64,000 nucleotides of DNA from positions 124,001-188,000 of the forward strand of contig JBBQZO010000007.1 in NCBI GenBank assembly GCA_038207625.1, read 5' to 3'. The DNA is from JBBQZO01 sp038207625. Lineage in GTDB: Bacteria > Pseudomonadota > Gammaproteobacteria > Burkholderiales > Burkholderiaceae_D. Under the pieces are notes generated by a model. The model had not been told where the DNA came from. It made no database searches and saw nothing but the letters and a program-made list of their open reading frames with translations. Of this stretch, positions 33,489 to 42,444 are shown one piece after another. Positions within the stretch are counted from its first letter, which is position 1. Every line of letters starts with the position of its first letter. The position numbers and the translations under genes were made by a program.

Positions 33489-34213
33489 TGCGCGTGCGCT
33501 GGAATGTGCGCGATCCGCTGCTGGCACGGGTGTTGCCGGGAGCGGTGCGCATGCTGGCCGCGATCGTCGCGCTGGCCTTGGCCGGCGGCCTGCTGTATTG
33601 GGGAGTCGATCTGGCGCGCCGCATCGGTGGCGCGCGCACGGCGCCGGTCGCGCCCGATGCGCAGCAACAATTATCGGCCTTGCAGGGCGAACTGACCCGG
33701 CTGGCGATGGAGCGCGACCAGTTGACCCTTGCGCTGGAAAAGGCCGCCACGACGGGCAAGGCGCAGGAACAACAGGCGAATCAAATCAAGGCACTCGAAG
33801 GCGAGAACAGTCGCTTGATCGACGACTTGTCCAGTTTCGGCGCGGCCTTGCCCAGCGTCACGGGCATCGAGATCCGGCGCGCGCAAGCCGAGCTGGTCGC
33901 GCCGACCCAGTTGCATTACCGATTGCTGGTGACGGCCGGCGGCAAGAAGGCGCCGAGCCAGTTTGTCGGCCAGTTGCAGTTGCTGGTGACGGTGCTGGCG
34001 GGCGGCAAGCCAACGCTGCTGACGTTTCCCCATGGCGAGGCCGACGCGGCCGGGTTTGCCATCAAGCTGGGGCAAATGCAGCGTCTCGAAGGCACCTTGT
34101 CCTTGCCGGCGGCAGTGACGATCCAGTCAATTGAGGCGCGCGTGCTCGAGCGGGGGCTGGTGCGCAGTGCGCACCCGGTTGCGCTGAAGGGTGACGCCCA
34201 CGTCGTGGGGTAG
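33488..34213 (+). CDS. Membrane-anchored coiled-coil protein (DUF6776-like)
   Basis: A 241-residue protein with one N-terminal membrane helix (MLAAIVALALAGGLLYWGV), then a coiled coil (about residues 58-115, EL..LAMERDQLTLALEKA) and a C-terminal beta-rich periplasmic domain. In Burkholderiales a protein of this type sits between argC and a bactofilin gene, so a link to envelope or cytoskeletal organisation is plausible but unproven. The start overlaps the argC stop. Confidence 0.8.
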   Translation: MRVRWNVRDPLLARVLPGAVRMLAAIVALALAGGLLYWGVDLARRIGGARTAPVAPDAQQQLSALQGELTRLAMERDQLTLALEKAATTGKAQEQQANQIKALEGENSRLIDDLSSFGAALPSVTGIEIRRAQAELVAPTQLHYRLLVTAGGKKAPSQFVGQLQLLVTVLAGGKPTLLTFPHGEADAAGFAIKLGQMQRLEGTLSLPAAVTIQSIEARVLERGLVRSAHPVALKGDAHVVG

Positions 34214-34229
34214 TGCAAGAAACGCGTTT

Positions 34230-34510
34230 CCTGTCTTGATCCGGCACGCCAGTCGCATCGATGGCAAGCGGCATCTCGGCGGCGAGCGGCGCTGGTGGCA
34301 CGCTGCGCGGCAGCATCAGCAGCGACGACGGCTGGTCCAACGTGCCGCTGCGGCCCGAGCATGCTCCCGTTGACGGCGATGTGCGCTGCGCCAATCTGCA
34401 TCTCAGCGGACAGATCGTCGATGCCGTGCACGCGTGCGTGCTGAGCATGCACGGCGGCGCGCCGGTAGCGTGCCAGTTGCGCCGCGCGGCCGCAGAGCCA
34501 GGCTGCTTCA
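34230..34510 (+). pseudogene. Frameshifted bactofilin remnant
   Basis: Two frames together resemble a bactofilin (polymer-forming cytoskeletal protein). One frame gives LIRHASRIDGK near 34238-34270; a frame change then gives GGTLRGSISSDDGWSN and VDGDVRCANLHLSGQIVDAV near 34285-34430. Intact bactofilins have the same order, a RIDG element, then VxGxV repeats. Further repeats are truncated (VACQLRRAAAEPGCF). There is no usable start or complete beta-helix. The position between the DUF6776-like gene and erpA is where an intact bactofilin is expected in related genomes (from memory). Confidence 0.6.
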
Positions 34511-34547
34511 TTTGGCCGCGACTAAAGCGTGACTTGCCGCAACGGTC

Positions 34548-34553
34548 TATAAT
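34548..34553 (+). promoter_or_regulatory. -10 element of erpA
   Basis: A perfect TATAAT lies 29 bases before the erpA start. There is no convincing -35, so an activator may be needed. Confidence 0.45.
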
Positions 34554-34582
34554 GAGCTAATTGTTCCCTGTAGGAGTCTGAA

Positions 34583-34945
34583 ATGAATGCTGTCGCCGAA
34601 ATGCAAGACGTTATCCCGTCCCCCATCATCTTCACCGACAGTGCCGCCCAAAAAGTGGCGCAGCTGATCGAAGAAGAAGGCAATCCGGATCTGAAGCTGC
34701 GCGTGTTCGTGCAGGGCGGTGGTTGTTCCGGCTTCCAATATGGCTTCACGTTTGACGAAATCGTCAACGAAGACGATACCACCATGGTCAAGAACGGCGT
34801 GCAGCTGTTGATCGATTCGATGAGCTACCAGTACCTGGTGGGCGCCGAAATCGACTACAAGGATGACCTTGAAGGCGCCCAGTTCGTCATCAAGAATCCG
34901 ACTGCCACCTCGACCTGCGGCTGCGGTTCCTCGTTCTCGGCCTAA
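34583..34945 (+). CDS. erpA: Iron-sulfur cluster insertion protein ErpA
   Basis: A 120-residue A-type carrier that delivers Fe-S clusters to apoproteins. The three cluster cysteines are present: C48 in GGGCSGFQYG, and C112 and C114 in STCGCGSSF. Length and the N-terminal IIFTDSAAQKVAQLI are typical. A clear GTAGGAG ribosome site precedes it. Confidence 0.98.
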   Translation: MNAVAEMQDVIPSPIIFTDSAAQKVAQLIEEEGNPDLKLRVFVQGGGCSGFQYGFTFDEIVNEDDTTMVKNGVQLLIDSMSYQYLVGAEIDYKDDLEGAQFVIKNPTATSTCGCGSSFSA

Positions 34946-34987
34946 GCACTAGTCGGGCTGGGGCGCCTGTGCGCCGCCAGCCAGTTT

Positions 34988-36097
34988 TCACGCCGGATAC
35001 AGCGCGCCCAGAATTCTTGGGCCGCGCGCACCGGTGACACTGGGCAGATTGCCCGCTTTGCGTTCGCTGAAGCGCTGTCCCAGCCAGGCAAATGCCAGCG
35101 CCTCGACATGGTCCGGCGCGATGCCCAGCGCTTGCGTCGATGCCACCTTCGTGTGACCACCCAGCGCTGTTCCCAGCGCGCGCATCAGCGCGCCGTTGTA
35201 GGCGCCGCCCCCGCACACATACACACAGTCGACCTGCGGCGCACAGCTGCTGATCGCTTGCGCGATCGTGCATGCGGTCAGCATCGTCAGCGTCGCTTGC
35301 ACGTCGACCGGCGCGAGCTGCGCGTAGCCGGCCAGCTGGGCGTCGAGCCAGTCGGGATGAAACAGGTCGCGCCCAGTGCTCTTGGGCGCGCTTTGCGCAA
35401 AATACGGTTCCTTGAGCAAGTGCGCCAGCAGGTTGGGCGCGACGCGACCGCCCGCTGCCCACGCGCCGTCGGCGTCGTAGTTGCAGGCCTGGTGACGGGC
35501 GATCCACGCATCCATCAACACATTGCCGGGGCCGGTGTCAAAACCGATCACCCGCCCGTCGCCATGCAGCACGCTGATGTTGGCGATGCCGCCGATGTTG
35601 ACCAGCACCCGGGTGTGTCCCATCAGGGCAAACTGAGCCTGGTGGAAGGCGGGCACCAGCGGCGCGCCATGCCCGCCGGCCGCCACGTCGCGGCTGCGAA
35701 AGTCGGCGATCACGTCGATGCCGCAGGTTTCGGCCAGCAGCGCGGCGTTGATGATCTGGCGCGTAAAGCCCAGTTCGGGGCGGTGCCGGATGGTTTGTCC
35801 GTGCGCGGCCACGGCGGCAATCGCCTGCGGCGCCAGGCCTGCATCGCGCAACAGCGTCGCGATGGTCGCCGCATAGCTGGCGGCGAGCTGGTTGGCGGCC
35901 AGCGCCTCGCGTTCGATTTCGTTGTGGCCGGGCGCTTGCAGGGCCATCAGGTCGGCGCGCAGCGCGGCCGGAAAGGCCGTGTGGGCTGCGCCCAGCGACA
36001 CGATGGCGCCGTCGGCGAAGTCGGCCAGCACGCCATCGACACCGTCGAGGCTGGTGCCGGACATCAGACCAATATACAGGGAAGAGGTAGGGAGCAT
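34988..36097 (-). CDS. anmK: Anhydro-N-acetylmuramic acid kinase
   Basis: A 369-residue kinase of murein recycling that opens the 1,6-anhydro ring and phosphorylates anhydroMurNAc. The N-terminal YIGLMSGTSLDGVDGVL and the internal GGIANISVL and GFDTGPGN motifs are diagnostic. The start at 36097 (MLPTSSLYIGLM) fits the family. It lies downstream of an M23 peptidase on the same strand, a sensible pairing of cell-wall cleavage and recycling. Confidence 0.97.
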   Translation of the reverse strand: MLPTSSLYIGLMSGTSLDGVDGVLADFADGAIVSLGAAHTAFPAALRADLMALQAPGHNEIEREALAANQLAASYAATIATLLRDAGLAPQAIAAVAAHGQTIRHRPELGFTRQIINAALLAETCGIDVIADFRSRDVAAGGHGAPLVPAFHQAQFALMGHTRVLVNIGGIANISVLHGDGRVIGFDTGPGNVLMDAWIARHQACNYDADGAWAAGGRVAPNLLAHLLKEPYFAQSAPKSTGRDLFHPDWLDAQLAGYAQLAPVDVQATLTMLTACTIAQAISSCAPQVDCVYVCGGGAYNGALMRALGTALGGHTKVASTQALGIAPDHVEALAFAWLGQRFSERKAGNLPSVTGARGPRILGALYPA

Positions 36098-36163
36098 GGG
36101 CGGGTCAGGGCGCGCCCGAAGGCGCGCCTGCACCGCAGGCCGCCAGGACGACGGCCGTGTGGG

Positions 36164-37534
36164 TTAGCGTGAGGCCAGCGTCACGCCGGCTGGGCGCAAC
36201 AGCGAGAAGCGATGCGTCATGTCGGACGACACAGTTTTGAAGCGGTTCAGTTCAGCCTGCGTCAGCGGCGCTTGCGCCGTCACGTTGAGCGTCATTGGAT
36301 CGCGCGCTTCATTGTTGACGCGGAACTCGTAGTGCAAATGGGGGCCGGTCGACCAGCCCGTCGTGCCGACGTAGCCGATCACGTCGCCCTGGCTCACTTT
36401 GCTGCCCTTGTGCAAGCCGGCCGCGAAGCGGCTCATGTGCGCATACGCGGTCGTGTAGTTGGACCAGTGCTTGATCACCACCACATTGCCGTAGCCGCCC
36501 TGATTGCCTTCGAAGTCGATCACGCCGTCGCCCGATGCCTTGATCGGCGTGCCCGTCGCGGCCGGGAAGTCGACGCCCTTGTGCTGTTTCCAGTTGCCCG
36601 AAATCGGATGCACGCGCATCGCGAAGCCCGACGAGATACGGGAGAATTCGAGCGGCGACTTGAGGAAGGCTTTCTTCAACGATTTGCCGTCGAAGCTGTA
36701 GTAGCCGCCACCCGATTTGGTGGCCGGATCTTCGAACCAGACCGACTGGTAGGTGTTGCCGTTGTTGGTGAATTCGCCGGCCAGGATGCGCCCGACGCTG
36801 ACCATTTCGCCGTCCTGCCAGAAGGTTTCGTAGACGACGTTGAAGCGGTCGCCCCGTTTCAGACCGGTGTGGAAATCGATGTTGGTGGCAAACATGTCGA
36901 CGATCTGGGCCGAGATCGAGTCCGGCAGACGACCGCCGTCCGAATTCGAATCGGTGGCCGCGAACAGCGTCGATTTGATTTCGCGCGCATGCATTTCGAT
37001 GCGCCGCTCCAGCGTGGCGGGCACTTCTTCGGCAACGAAGCCGTCGCCCTTGCGCTTGATCAGCAAATTCTTGACCGGCTTGTCCTTGCCGTCGACGACG
37101 GTGGCGCGCAGCCATTGCAGGTGGCCGTCTTCGGCCGTTTGCGCCTGCACCCGTTTGCCGGTGCGCAGTTGCATCACGCCATGGGCGACCTTGTTCGACT
37201 TGATGAAATTGGTCGCTTGCGTGTCATCGACACCGAGGCGGTTGAGCAGGGTGGCCAGCGAGTCGCCGGCGCGGATTTTTTCTTCGTGGGTATATTGTTG
37301 CTGATCGTGCTGTTGCAGTGCGGCGATCTGTTCGGTGAGGTTGGGAAGTTCGATGTCTTGCGCGATCGATTTGACGGGCAGGTCGGAGGCGTCCGGTGCC
37401 AGCGGTGCGACGCCGGCGGCGCCAAACGCACAGGCACCGAGAAACAGCGCACCGAAGCTGACGACGCGCTGTTTGCGCGTCGTTCCTAGTAAGCCGGACC
37501 AGCGTTGGCTGATGATTTTATGTATAGGATTCAT
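36164..37534 (-). CDS. M23 family metallopeptidase (MepM-like)
   Basis: A 456-residue envelope protein with an N-terminal membrane helix (FGALFLGACAFGAAGVA), a LysM/OapA-like region (IRAGDSLATLLNRLGV), a middle domain and a C-terminal LytM/M23 domain. Zinc ligands are seen in QHKGVDFPA and in HLHYEF, with GYGNVVVIKHW between. The architecture matches MepM-type D,D-endopeptidases that open peptidoglycan crosslinks during growth. It is divergent from tyrS across about 160 bases. Confidence 0.93.
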   Translation of the reverse strand: MNPIHKIISQRWSGLLGTTRKQRVVSFGALFLGACAFGAAGVAPLAPDASDLPVKSIAQDIELPNLTEQIAALQQHDQQQYTHEEKIRAGDSLATLLNRLGVDDTQATNFIKSNKVAHGVMQLRTGKRVQAQTAEDGHLQWLRATVVDGKDKPVKNLLIKRKGDGFVAEEVPATLERRIEMHAREIKSTLFAATDSNSDGGRLPDSISAQIVDMFATNIDFHTGLKRGDRFNVVYETFWQDGEMVSVGRILAGEFTNNGNTYQSVWFEDPATKSGGGYYSFDGKSLKKAFLKSPLEFSRISSGFAMRVHPISGNWKQHKGVDFPAATGTPIKASGDGVIDFEGNQGGYGNVVVIKHWSNYTTAYAHMSRFAAGLHKGSKVSQGDVIGYVGTTGWSTGPHLHYEFRVNNEARDPMTLNVTAQAPLTQAELNRFKTVSSDMTHRFSLLRPAGVTLASR

Positions 37535-37693
37535 GCAATCAGTTAAAATTTGCCGCTTGAACTCCGCGAACGACGACTACTTATTATTGTTATTGTGAGT
37601 GACTCGTTTTCATTCGGCAAGATTGATGGGATCGGTGATTATAACAAACTCTGCGGCGCAACCTCTTTTTTCCAATACTTTCGCTATTTAGAC

Positions 37694-38968
37694 ATGACCA
37701 CCACACCTGCTTCCCCCTCCACGAAGAACGCCGCCGCCCCGCACGGTTCACCCCTCCTGCCGCTGTCGGACAAGGTTCAGGAAGCGCTCGCGATCACCAA
37801 ACGCGGTGTCGACGAACTGCTCATCGAGAGCGAGTTCGCGCAAAAACTGGCCCGCTCGGAACAGAGCGGACAGCCGCTGCGCATCAAGCTGGGCCTGGAC
37901 CCGACGGCGCCCGACTTGCACCTTGGCCACACGGTGGTGCTCAACAAGATGCGCCAGTTGCAGGATCTGGGTCATCAGGTGATCTTCCTGATCGGCGACT
38001 TCACGTCGATGATCGGCGACCCGTCCGGGCGCAACGTGACGCGCCCGCCGCTGACCAAAGAGCAGATCGAACTGAACGCCACCACCTACTTCAAGCAGGC
38101 GTCCTTGGTGCTGGACCCGGCCCGCAGCGAAATTCGCTACAACTCGGAATGGTGCGATCCGCTGGGCGCGCGCGGCATGATCCAGCTCGCGTCGCGCTAC
38201 ACGGTGGCGCGCATGATGGAGCGCGACGACTTCACCAAGCGCTTCAAGGAAGGCATTCCTATTTCCGTGCATGAATTTCTGTACCCGCTGATGCAAGGTT
38301 ACGATTCGGTCGCGCTGAAGGCCGACCTGGAGCTGGGCGGCACCGACCAGAAGTTCAACCTGCTGGTCGGGCGCGAGCTGCAAAAAGACTGGGGCCAGGA
38401 GCCGCAGTGCATCCTGACGATGCCGCTGCTGGAAGGTCTGGACGGCGTCGACAAGATGTCCAAGTCGAAGAACAACTATATCGGCATTACCGAGCCGGCC
38501 AACATGATGTTCGGCAAGTTGATGAGCATTTCCGACGTGATGATGTGGCGTTACTTCGAGCTGCTGTCGTTCCGCTCGATCGCCGACCTCGCTGAACTGA
38601 AACGCGCCATCGACGCCGGCCAGAACCCGCGCGACGCCAAGGTGGCGCTGGCGCAGGAGATCGTCACGCGCTTCCATTCGGCCCAGGCGGCCACCGATGC
38701 GCTGGCCGACTTCGTCAACCGCTCCAAGGGCGGCATCCCGGACGACGCGCCGGAAATGACGCTGGCCGGCGCGCCGATGGGCATCGCCCACCTGCTCAAG
38801 CACAGCGGCTTGTGCGCCTCGACGTCGGAGGCGATGCGCATGGTCGACCAGGGCGGCGTGCGCATCGACGGCGCGGTCGTCAGCGACAAGGCGCTGTCGA
38901 TTGCCGCCGGCAACTTTGTGCTGCAGGTCGGCAAGCGCAAGTTCGCCCGCATCACGTTTTCCGCATGA
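37694..38968 (+). CDS. tyrS: Tyrosine-tRNA ligase
   Basis: A 424-residue class I synthetase. The HIGH box is HLGH (76-79), the second signature is KMSKS (254-258), and a C-terminal S4 RNA-binding domain is present (SEAMRMVDQGGVRIDGAVV). The spacing fits the TyrZ-type bacterial enzyme. ATG at 37694 is preferred because the upstream in-frame extension is not family-like. The stop overlaps dtd (ATGA), coupling aminoacylation to D-amino-acid proofreading. Confidence 0.98.
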   Translation: MTTTPASPSTKNAAAPHGSPLLPLSDKVQEALAITKRGVDELLIESEFAQKLARSEQSGQPLRIKLGLDPTAPDLHLGHTVVLNKMRQLQDLGHQVIFLIGDFTSMIGDPSGRNVTRPPLTKEQIELNATTYFKQASLVLDPARSEIRYNSEWCDPLGARGMIQLASRYTVARMMERDDFTKRFKEGIPISVHEFLYPLMQGYDSVALKADLELGGTDQKFNLLVGRELQKDWGQEPQCILTMPLLEGLDGVDKMSKSKNNYIGITEPANMMFGKLMSISDVMMWRYFELLSFRSIADLAELKRAIDAGQNPRDAKVALAQEIVTRFHSAQAATDALADFVNRSKGGIPDDAPEMTLAGAPMGIAHLLKHSGLCASTSEAMRMVDQGGVRIDGAVVSDKALSIAAGNFVLQVGKRKFARITFSA

Positions 38969-39423
38969 TCGCACTGTTGCAGCGCGTGAGTAGCGCGCGC
39001 GTGGTGGTCGACGGTGCCACCATCGGCGCCATCGATTGCGGCCTGATGGTGTTGGTGTGCGCCGAGCGGGGCGACAGCGAGAAGCAGGCCGACGCTTTGC
39101 TCACTAAATTGCTGGGGTACCGCGTGTTTGCCGACGAAGCGGGTAAGATGAACCGCAGCGTGACGGACGTGGCCGGCGCCTTGTTGCTGGTGCCGCAATT
39201 TACCTTGGCGGCCGACACCAAGTCGGGCACCCGGCCCTCGTTCACGCCGGCCGCCAGCCCGCAGGACGGTTTGCGTCTGTTTAATCATTTCGTGGCGCAG
39301 GCGCGCGCCCGCCATGCGCTGGTGCAAACCGGGCAGTTCGGCGCTGACATGCAAGTGTCACTGACCAATGACGGCCCGGTCACATTTTGGCTTCAGGTTG
39401 CGCCAACGCTGGAACGCGCCTAG
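38965..39423 (+). CDS. dtd: D-aminoacyl-tRNA deacylase
   Basis: A 152-residue trans-editing factor that hydrolyses D-Tyr-tRNA and other D-aminoacyl-tRNAs. Family motifs are IALLQRVSSARVVV, VPQFTLAAD (the SQFTL-type active-site motif) and NDGPVTFWL (the cross-subunit GP motif). It is translationally coupled to tyrS. Confidence 0.98.
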   Translation: MIALLQRVSSARVVVDGATIGAIDCGLMVLVCAERGDSEKQADALLTKLLGYRVFADEAGKMNRSVTDVAGALLLVPQFTLAADTKSGTRPSFTPAASPQDGLRLFNHFVAQARARHALVQTGQFGADMQVSLTNDGPVTFWLQVAPTLERA

Positions 39424-39498
39424 CGGCAGTGAAACCGCGCTACTATTGCGTGGTCCATATCAGTAGGTGACCAGTCGACGACGATGAGGGGGTGTGCG

Positions 39499-40164
39499 AT
39501 GAAGCTCTGGAGTGATACTTTCCGCGACGGCGGCCTGATTCCCGCCGAATGCGCGCTGTGCGTCATCGATCCGCTGACCCATGCGCGCCTGTCGACCAAC
39601 CGCAACCCGCATCTGGCGTGGGACGAGGTGCCGGCCGGCACCGAGTCGCTGGCGCTGTTTTGCATCGACGTCGATGCGCCCAGCGTGGGCGCCGACGTTA
39701 ACGTGGAGGGACGCGACGTGGCCCAGCACTTGGCGCGCACGGACTTTTACCACTGGGCACTGGTTGACATTCCGCTGGTGCTGCATGCGATCGGGCAGGG
39801 CCAGTTTTCCGAGCTGGTCACGCCGCACGGCAAGCCGGGGCCGACGGTGCCGCTGCACATTCACAACGGCCGTGAGCACGAGCTGCGCCAGGGCCTCAAC
39901 GACTACACCGGCTGGTTCGCCCGCGACCCGGACATGACCGGCGACTACTTCGGTTATGATGGCCCTTGTCCGCCATGGAACGACTTGCGCATCCATAACT
40001 ATATATTCCGGCTGTATGCGCTCGATGTCGCGCGCATCCCGCTGGAGGGCAAGTTCACTTGCGCGCAGGCGCTGGTGGCGATTCGCGGCCACATCATCGA
40101 CGAAGCGCAACTGGTTGGCGCTTACTCACTTCACCCCGAGCTGGCCCAGACGCTCACCAAATAG
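39499..40164 (+). CDS. PEBP family (YbhB/YbcL, Raf kinase inhibitor-like) protein
   Basis: A 221-residue phosphatidylethanolamine-binding-like protein. Family elements include NPHLAWDEVPAGTESLAL, an acidic CIDVDAP pocket segment and GYDGPCPPWNDLRIHNYIF. Bacterial members are poorly characterised. The start at 39499 is taken because GAGGGGG precedes it at suitable distance, whereas the ATG at 39484 overlaps that site. It is followed by a phosphatase gene seven bases later. Confidence 0.92.
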   Translation: MKLWSDTFRDGGLIPAECALCVIDPLTHARLSTNRNPHLAWDEVPAGTESLALFCIDVDAPSVGADVNVEGRDVAQHLARTDFYHWALVDIPLVLHAIGQGQFSELVTPHGKPGPTVPLHIHNGREHELRQGLNDYTGWFARDPDMTGDYFGYDGPCPPWNDLRIHNYIFRLYALDVARIPLEGKFTCAQALVAIRGHIIDEAQLVGAYSLHPELAQTLTK

Positions 40165-40171
40165 AAGCTGC

Positions 40172-40816
40172 ATGCGCACCAATATCATCTTGATCCGCCA
40201 TGGCGAAACCGCCTGGAACGCCGAACGCCGCCTGCAAGGGCACATCGATATCGCACTGAACGACGCTGGACTGCGCCAGGCGCGCGCGCTGGGCGCTGCG
40301 CTGGCGGGCGAGCAGATCGACGTCGTCGTCGCCAGCGACTTGCAGCGCGCGCAGCAAACGGCGCTGGCCGTGGCCGGCACGCGCACCGTGGCCGTGCAGT
40401 CCGATGTGCAATTGCGCGAGCGTTGCTACGGCGCCTTCGAAGGCTTGCTGTACGCCGAGATCGAACAACGTTTTCCCGAGCAATTCGTGGCCTGGCAGGC
40501 GCGCGACGTGGACGCGGTGATGCCACCGGGTGCGCGCGTGGCCGAAAGCTTTCGCCAGTTCTATCAGCGCTCGCTCAATGCCATCCTTGACTGGGCCGCG
40601 CGCCATCCTGGTCAGACGCTGGCACTGGTGGCGCACGGCGGCGTGCTCGAATGCGCGTATCGCGCGGCCAGATCGATGCCGCTGGAAACGCCGCGCAACT
40701 TCGCCGTCAAGAACGCCAGCATCAACCGCTTCGTCGTCATCGACGGCAAGCTGACGCTGCGCAACTGGGGTGACGTGGCCCACCTCGAAGCGCGCACGCT
40801 CGACGAACTGGCCTGA
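40172..40816 (+). CDS. Histidine phosphatase superfamily protein (GpmB/CobC-like)
   Basis: A 214-residue enzyme. The catalytic RHGE motif is LIRHGETAWN near the N-terminus and the second catalytic His is in LALVAHGGVLE. LRERCYGAFEGL is typical of phosphoglycerate mutase-like phosphatases. Members act on small phosphorylated metabolites; the substrate cannot be inferred. It is likely co-transcribed with the PEBP gene. A small hairpin (GCCACT-TTC-AGTGGC, 40877-40891) follows without a T-run. Confidence 0.93.
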   Translation: MRTNIILIRHGETAWNAERRLQGHIDIALNDAGLRQARALGAALAGEQIDVVVASDLQRAQQTALAVAGTRTVAVQSDVQLRERCYGAFEGLLYAEIEQRFPEQFVAWQARDVDAVMPPGARVAESFRQFYQRSLNAILDWAARHPGQTLALVAHGGVLECAYRAARSMPLETPRNFAVKNASINRFVVIDGKLTLRNWGDVAHLEARTLDELA

Positions 40817-40923
40817 TCCGAGCACCCGGGCGGCGCGACGGAACCACTTTCGCGCGCCTGGAAACGCGCCCTTGGTGCCACTTTCAGTGGCGCACGGCGA
40901 GCGCGTTTTCCGGAAAATAGTGC

Positions 40924-40952
40924 TTATTAATTGAGCATGCGTCGGTTAGAAT
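40924..40952 (+). promoter_or_regulatory. Candidate promoter of dusB-fis
   Basis: TTATTA (40924-40929) and TAGAAT (40947-40952) with a 17-base spacer. Transcription would start about 15 bases before the dusB start codon, leaving a very short leader. Confidence 0.45.
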
Positions 40953-40973
40953 AGAGGGTTCCCGTCCACCTCT

Positions 40974-42014
40974 TTGGCTCCCTTCGTGCAAATCGGCCCG
41001 TATTTACTGCGCAACAACGTGTTCGTCGCCCCGATGGCCGGCGTGACCGATCGCCCATTTCGCCAGTTGTGCAAGCAGCTCGGCGCCGGCTACGCCGTGT
41101 CCGAGATGGCCGCGTCCAATCCGCGCCTGTGGGCCACCGAAAAGAGCAGCCGCCGCACCGACCATGACGGCGAAATGGAACCGAAGGCAGTGCAGATCGC
41201 CGGCGCCGATCCGCAAGACCTGGCCGATTGCGCCAAGTTCAACGTGGACCGGGGCGCGCAGATCATCGACATCAATATGGGCTGCCCCGTCAAGAAGGTG
41301 TGCAACAGTTGGTGCGGCTCGGCACTGTTGCAGGACGAGGCGCTGGTTGAAAAAATTCTGAACGCGGTGGTGCGCGCGGTCGATGTGCCGGTCACGCTGA
41401 AGTTTCGCACCGGCTGGAACCGCGCCAACAAGAATGCGCTGACCATCGCGCGCATCGCCGAGCAGGCCGGCATCGCCATGCTGACGCTGCACGGGCGCAC
41501 GCGCGCCGACGGCTACAGTGGCCAGGCCGAATACGACACCATCGCCGCCGTCAAGGCTGGCGCCGGGATACCCGTGGTGGCCAACGGCGACATCACGACA
41601 CCCGAGCAGGCGCGCTTTGTGCTCGACCATACCGGCGCGGACGCGGTGATGATCGGGCGCGCGGCGCAAGGCCGTCCGTGGATCTGCCGCGAGATCGATC
41701 ACTTCCTGCGCACCGGCACGCATTTGCCGGCGCCCTACGTGGACGAGGTGCGCGCGCTGATGTCGGAGCACTTGCAGGCGCACTACGCGTTCTACGGCGA
41801 ATTTTTGGGCGTGCGCACGGCGCGCAAACACATCGGCTGGTATGTGCGCGACCTGGCCGGCGGCGAAGTATTTCGCCAACAAATGAATGTGCTGGAATCG
41901 ACGGCCGAGCAGTTGCGCGCGGTCGATAATTTCTTTGAATCACAGCATGGCTATGGCGAGCGGTTACAATACCGCCTCGCTGCGGGCCAGCTTGACGAGG
42001 TCATGGCCGCCTGA
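40974..42014 (+). CDS. dusB: tRNA-dihydrouridine synthase B
   Basis: A 346-residue FMN enzyme that reduces uridine in the tRNA D-loop. Motifs are FVAPMAGVTDRPFR, INMGCPVKKVCNSWCGSALL with catalytic C110, and HGRTRADGYSG. The start is uncertain: TTG at 40974 is used here, but GTG at 40986 (giving VQIGPYLLRNN) aligns better with the family opening, and neither has a convincing ribosome site. The dusB-fis pairing, known from enterobacteria, is conserved. Confidence 0.96.
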   Translation: MAPFVQIGPYLLRNNVFVAPMAGVTDRPFRQLCKQLGAGYAVSEMAASNPRLWATEKSSRRTDHDGEMEPKAVQIAGADPQDLADCAKFNVDRGAQIIDINMGCPVKKVCNSWCGSALLQDEALVEKILNAVVRAVDVPVTLKFRTGWNRANKNALTIARIAEQAGIAMLTLHGRTRADGYSGQAEYDTIAAVKAGAGIPVVANGDITTPEQARFVLDHTGADAVMIGRAAQGRPWICREIDHFLRTGTHLPAPYVDEVRALMSEHLQAHYAFYGEFLGVRTARKHIGWYVRDLAGGEVFRQQMNVLESTAEQLRAVDNFFESQHGYGERLQYRLAAGQLDEVMAA

Positions 42015-42102
42015 ACGCGGCGTTTCACGAGAACACAGGGCGAGCGCTGCAGCGGTTTTGCGCAGCGAGTAGAACATCCATCAGCCGAATAAAGCGTTAA
42101 AA

Positions 42103-42336
42103 ATGAGCAAAGAAAGTATCCAGGAAGTCGTCCAGAAGAGCCTTGAAGACTATTTCAACGACCTGGGCGAACAGCAGCCATCGAACATTTACGACATGGT
42201 CGTGATGACGGTGGAAAAACCGATCCTCGAAGTGGTGATGATGCGCGCCGAAGGCAACCAGTCGCACGCGGCGCAGATGCTGGGCATCAACCGCAACACC
42301 TTGCGCAAAAAATTGCAGGAACACGGACTGCTGTAA
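42103..42336 (+). CDS. fis: Fis family DNA-binding protein
   Basis: A 77-residue nucleoid-associated protein. The C-terminal HTH (MMRAEGNQSHAAQMLGINRN, TLRKKLQEHGLL) is of Fis/NtrC type. It is shorter than the 98-residue E. coli Fis, as usual in betaproteobacteria, lacking much of the N-terminal Hin-activating region. It lies 88 bases downstream of dusB. Confidence 0.95.
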   Translation: MSKESIQEVVQKSLEDYFNDLGEQQPSNIYDMVVMTVEKPILEVVMMRAEGNQSHAAQMLGINRNTLRKKLQEHGLL

Positions 42337-42351
42337 TACCGATAGCACACT

Positions 42352-42441
42352 GAGTGGCCGTGCTGGTTCGCGCGGCCAGCGCGCGCCAGGCGCGCCAGTG
42401 CCGCCCCTGCCAGCACAGAATATTTAACAACCAGGCCACTC
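42352..42441 (+). promoter_or_regulatory. Structured RNA leader of purH
   Basis: The fis-purH gap can fold into a nested structure. GAGTGGCC (42352-42359) pairs with GGCCACTC (42434-42441), which ends three bases before the purH ATG. The directly adjoining GTGCTGG (42360-42366) pairs with CCAGCAC (42410-42416). Inside, GCGGC (42372-42376) pairs with GCCGC (42400-42404) and GCGCG with CGCGC around 42381-42395. The outer stem covers the ribosome-binding region, so it could control purH translation. Seen as sequence complementarity only. Confidence 0.55.
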
Positions 42442-42444
42442 ATC

